NCBI RefSeq assembly: GCF_000169335.1
Contig: NZ_AAXW01000093.1
Coordinates: 1-12,880 of the forward strand
Length of the DNA stretch: 12,880 nt
DNA from: Crocosphaera chwakensis CCY0110
Lineage (GTDB): Bacteria > Cyanobacteriota > Cyanobacteriia > Cyanobacteriales > Microcystaceae
Direction of reading: 5' to 3'
Shown: piece by piece, positions 12,638-12,880 of the stretch
How positions within the stretch are numbered: position 1 is the first letter of the stretch
How the letters are laid out: each line of letters begins with the position of its first letter
Program-made: the position numbers and the translations under genes
Notes under the pieces: model-generated
The model's database searches: none
Seen by the model: the letters and a program-made list of their open reading frames with translations, nothing else
Told to the model about the DNA's origin: nothing

Positions 12638-12880
12638 ATGTTAAAGATATTCAATTTCAAGATTTTGTCGAAGAAAGTGGATGAAGAAGAAGGCAATGTA
12701 TATTTTTTGAATAGTAAACAAGTTATTAATAGAATAAATAATATAATGACATCAAATCGTAATTGGAGACAAGATAAATTACTGACTCCCTATGAAATTG
12801 CTAAACTTAAGCAAAGTGGTGTGGATATTCATGATCTCAAAGGAGGCAAAAATGCGTCTAAAAAGGACTTATATAAAGAT
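12638..12880 (+). CDS. Start of a small gene resembling polymorphic-toxin type 33 (partial, runs off the window)
   Basis: The frame is open from ATG 12638 to the window end (81 residues, no stop). The N-terminus (MLKIFNFKILSKKVDEEEG) is short and has no signal peptide. From about residue 53 it reads LLTPYEIAKLKQSGVDIHD, then LKGGKNASKKDLYKD. As I recall the family, the pattern 'LT..EI..L...G.D.HDLKGGK....DLYKD' is typical of polymorphic-toxin type 33 domains, predicted RNase-like toxins usually found at the C-terminal tip of large secreted proteins. Here the domain would stand alone. The catalytic residues and any immunity gene would lie beyond 12880. Existence of the gene is fairly likely; family is a pattern-based judgement without a search. 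Confidence 0.6.
   Translation, partial: MLKIFNFKILSKKVDEEEGNVYFLNSKQVINRINNIMTSNRNWRQDKLLTPYEIAKLKQSGVDIHDLKGGKNASKKDLYKD

Overview
The window looks like chromosomal DNA of a cyanobacterium, probably a unicellular Crocosphaera/Cyanothece-type organism. The genome is AT-rich, carries scattered HIP1 octamers (GCGATCGC) and encodes the Mg-chelatase subunit ChlD. The genus is inferred; the phylum call is firm.

Left part (1-1807): the 3' end of a tRNA gene, then a tRNA-shaped RNA gene (47-166) with a perfect acceptor stem, D- and T-arms and a GCT anticodon, but with about 47 extra nucleotides between the D-arm and the anticodon arm. It lies 37 bp upstream of a Ro60/Rsr (TROVE plus vWA) gene. Because bacterial Ro genes are known to sit beside Y RNAs that mimic tRNAs, this pair is the strongest candidate here for an undescribed RNA-protein system.

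Second part (1853-3511): a Uma2-family nuclease-fold gene is split exactly at a TA by a 1087-bp IS630-family element. Boundaries, inverted repeats and the original codons can all be reconstructed. The transposase inside the element is itself broken three times by short GC-rich hairpin elements that share a GCGGTGC heptamer, giving a nest of insertions inside an insertion.

Third part (3611-5127): two small membrane or secreted proteins on the minus strand (one PepSY/DUF4405-like, one with an AHSGHDHS motif), then a 789-bp gene-free stretch holding a candidate promoter and two adjacent hairpins that could be a small RNA or a long leader.

Fourth part (5128-7397): a Rieske non-heme iron oxygenase, a terminator, and a GluR0-like glutamate-receptor potassium channel.

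Fifth part (7677-10241): a minus-strand accessory cluster made of a coiled-coil protein with perfect heptads, a divergent sigma-70-like protein, a 42-residue protein with an excellent ribosome binding site, and a 101-residue helical protein. Start and stop codons overlap or nearly touch. Upstream is a small coiled-coil/tail-anchor protein. A 78-bp direct repeat sits upstream of both this cluster and the tail-anchor gene, suggesting common control or a removable cassette. I saw no HIP1 site between 5851 and 9707.

Right part (10421-12880): chlD with its own putative promoter and terminator, then the start of a small gene resembling a polymorphic-toxin type 33 domain that runs off the window.
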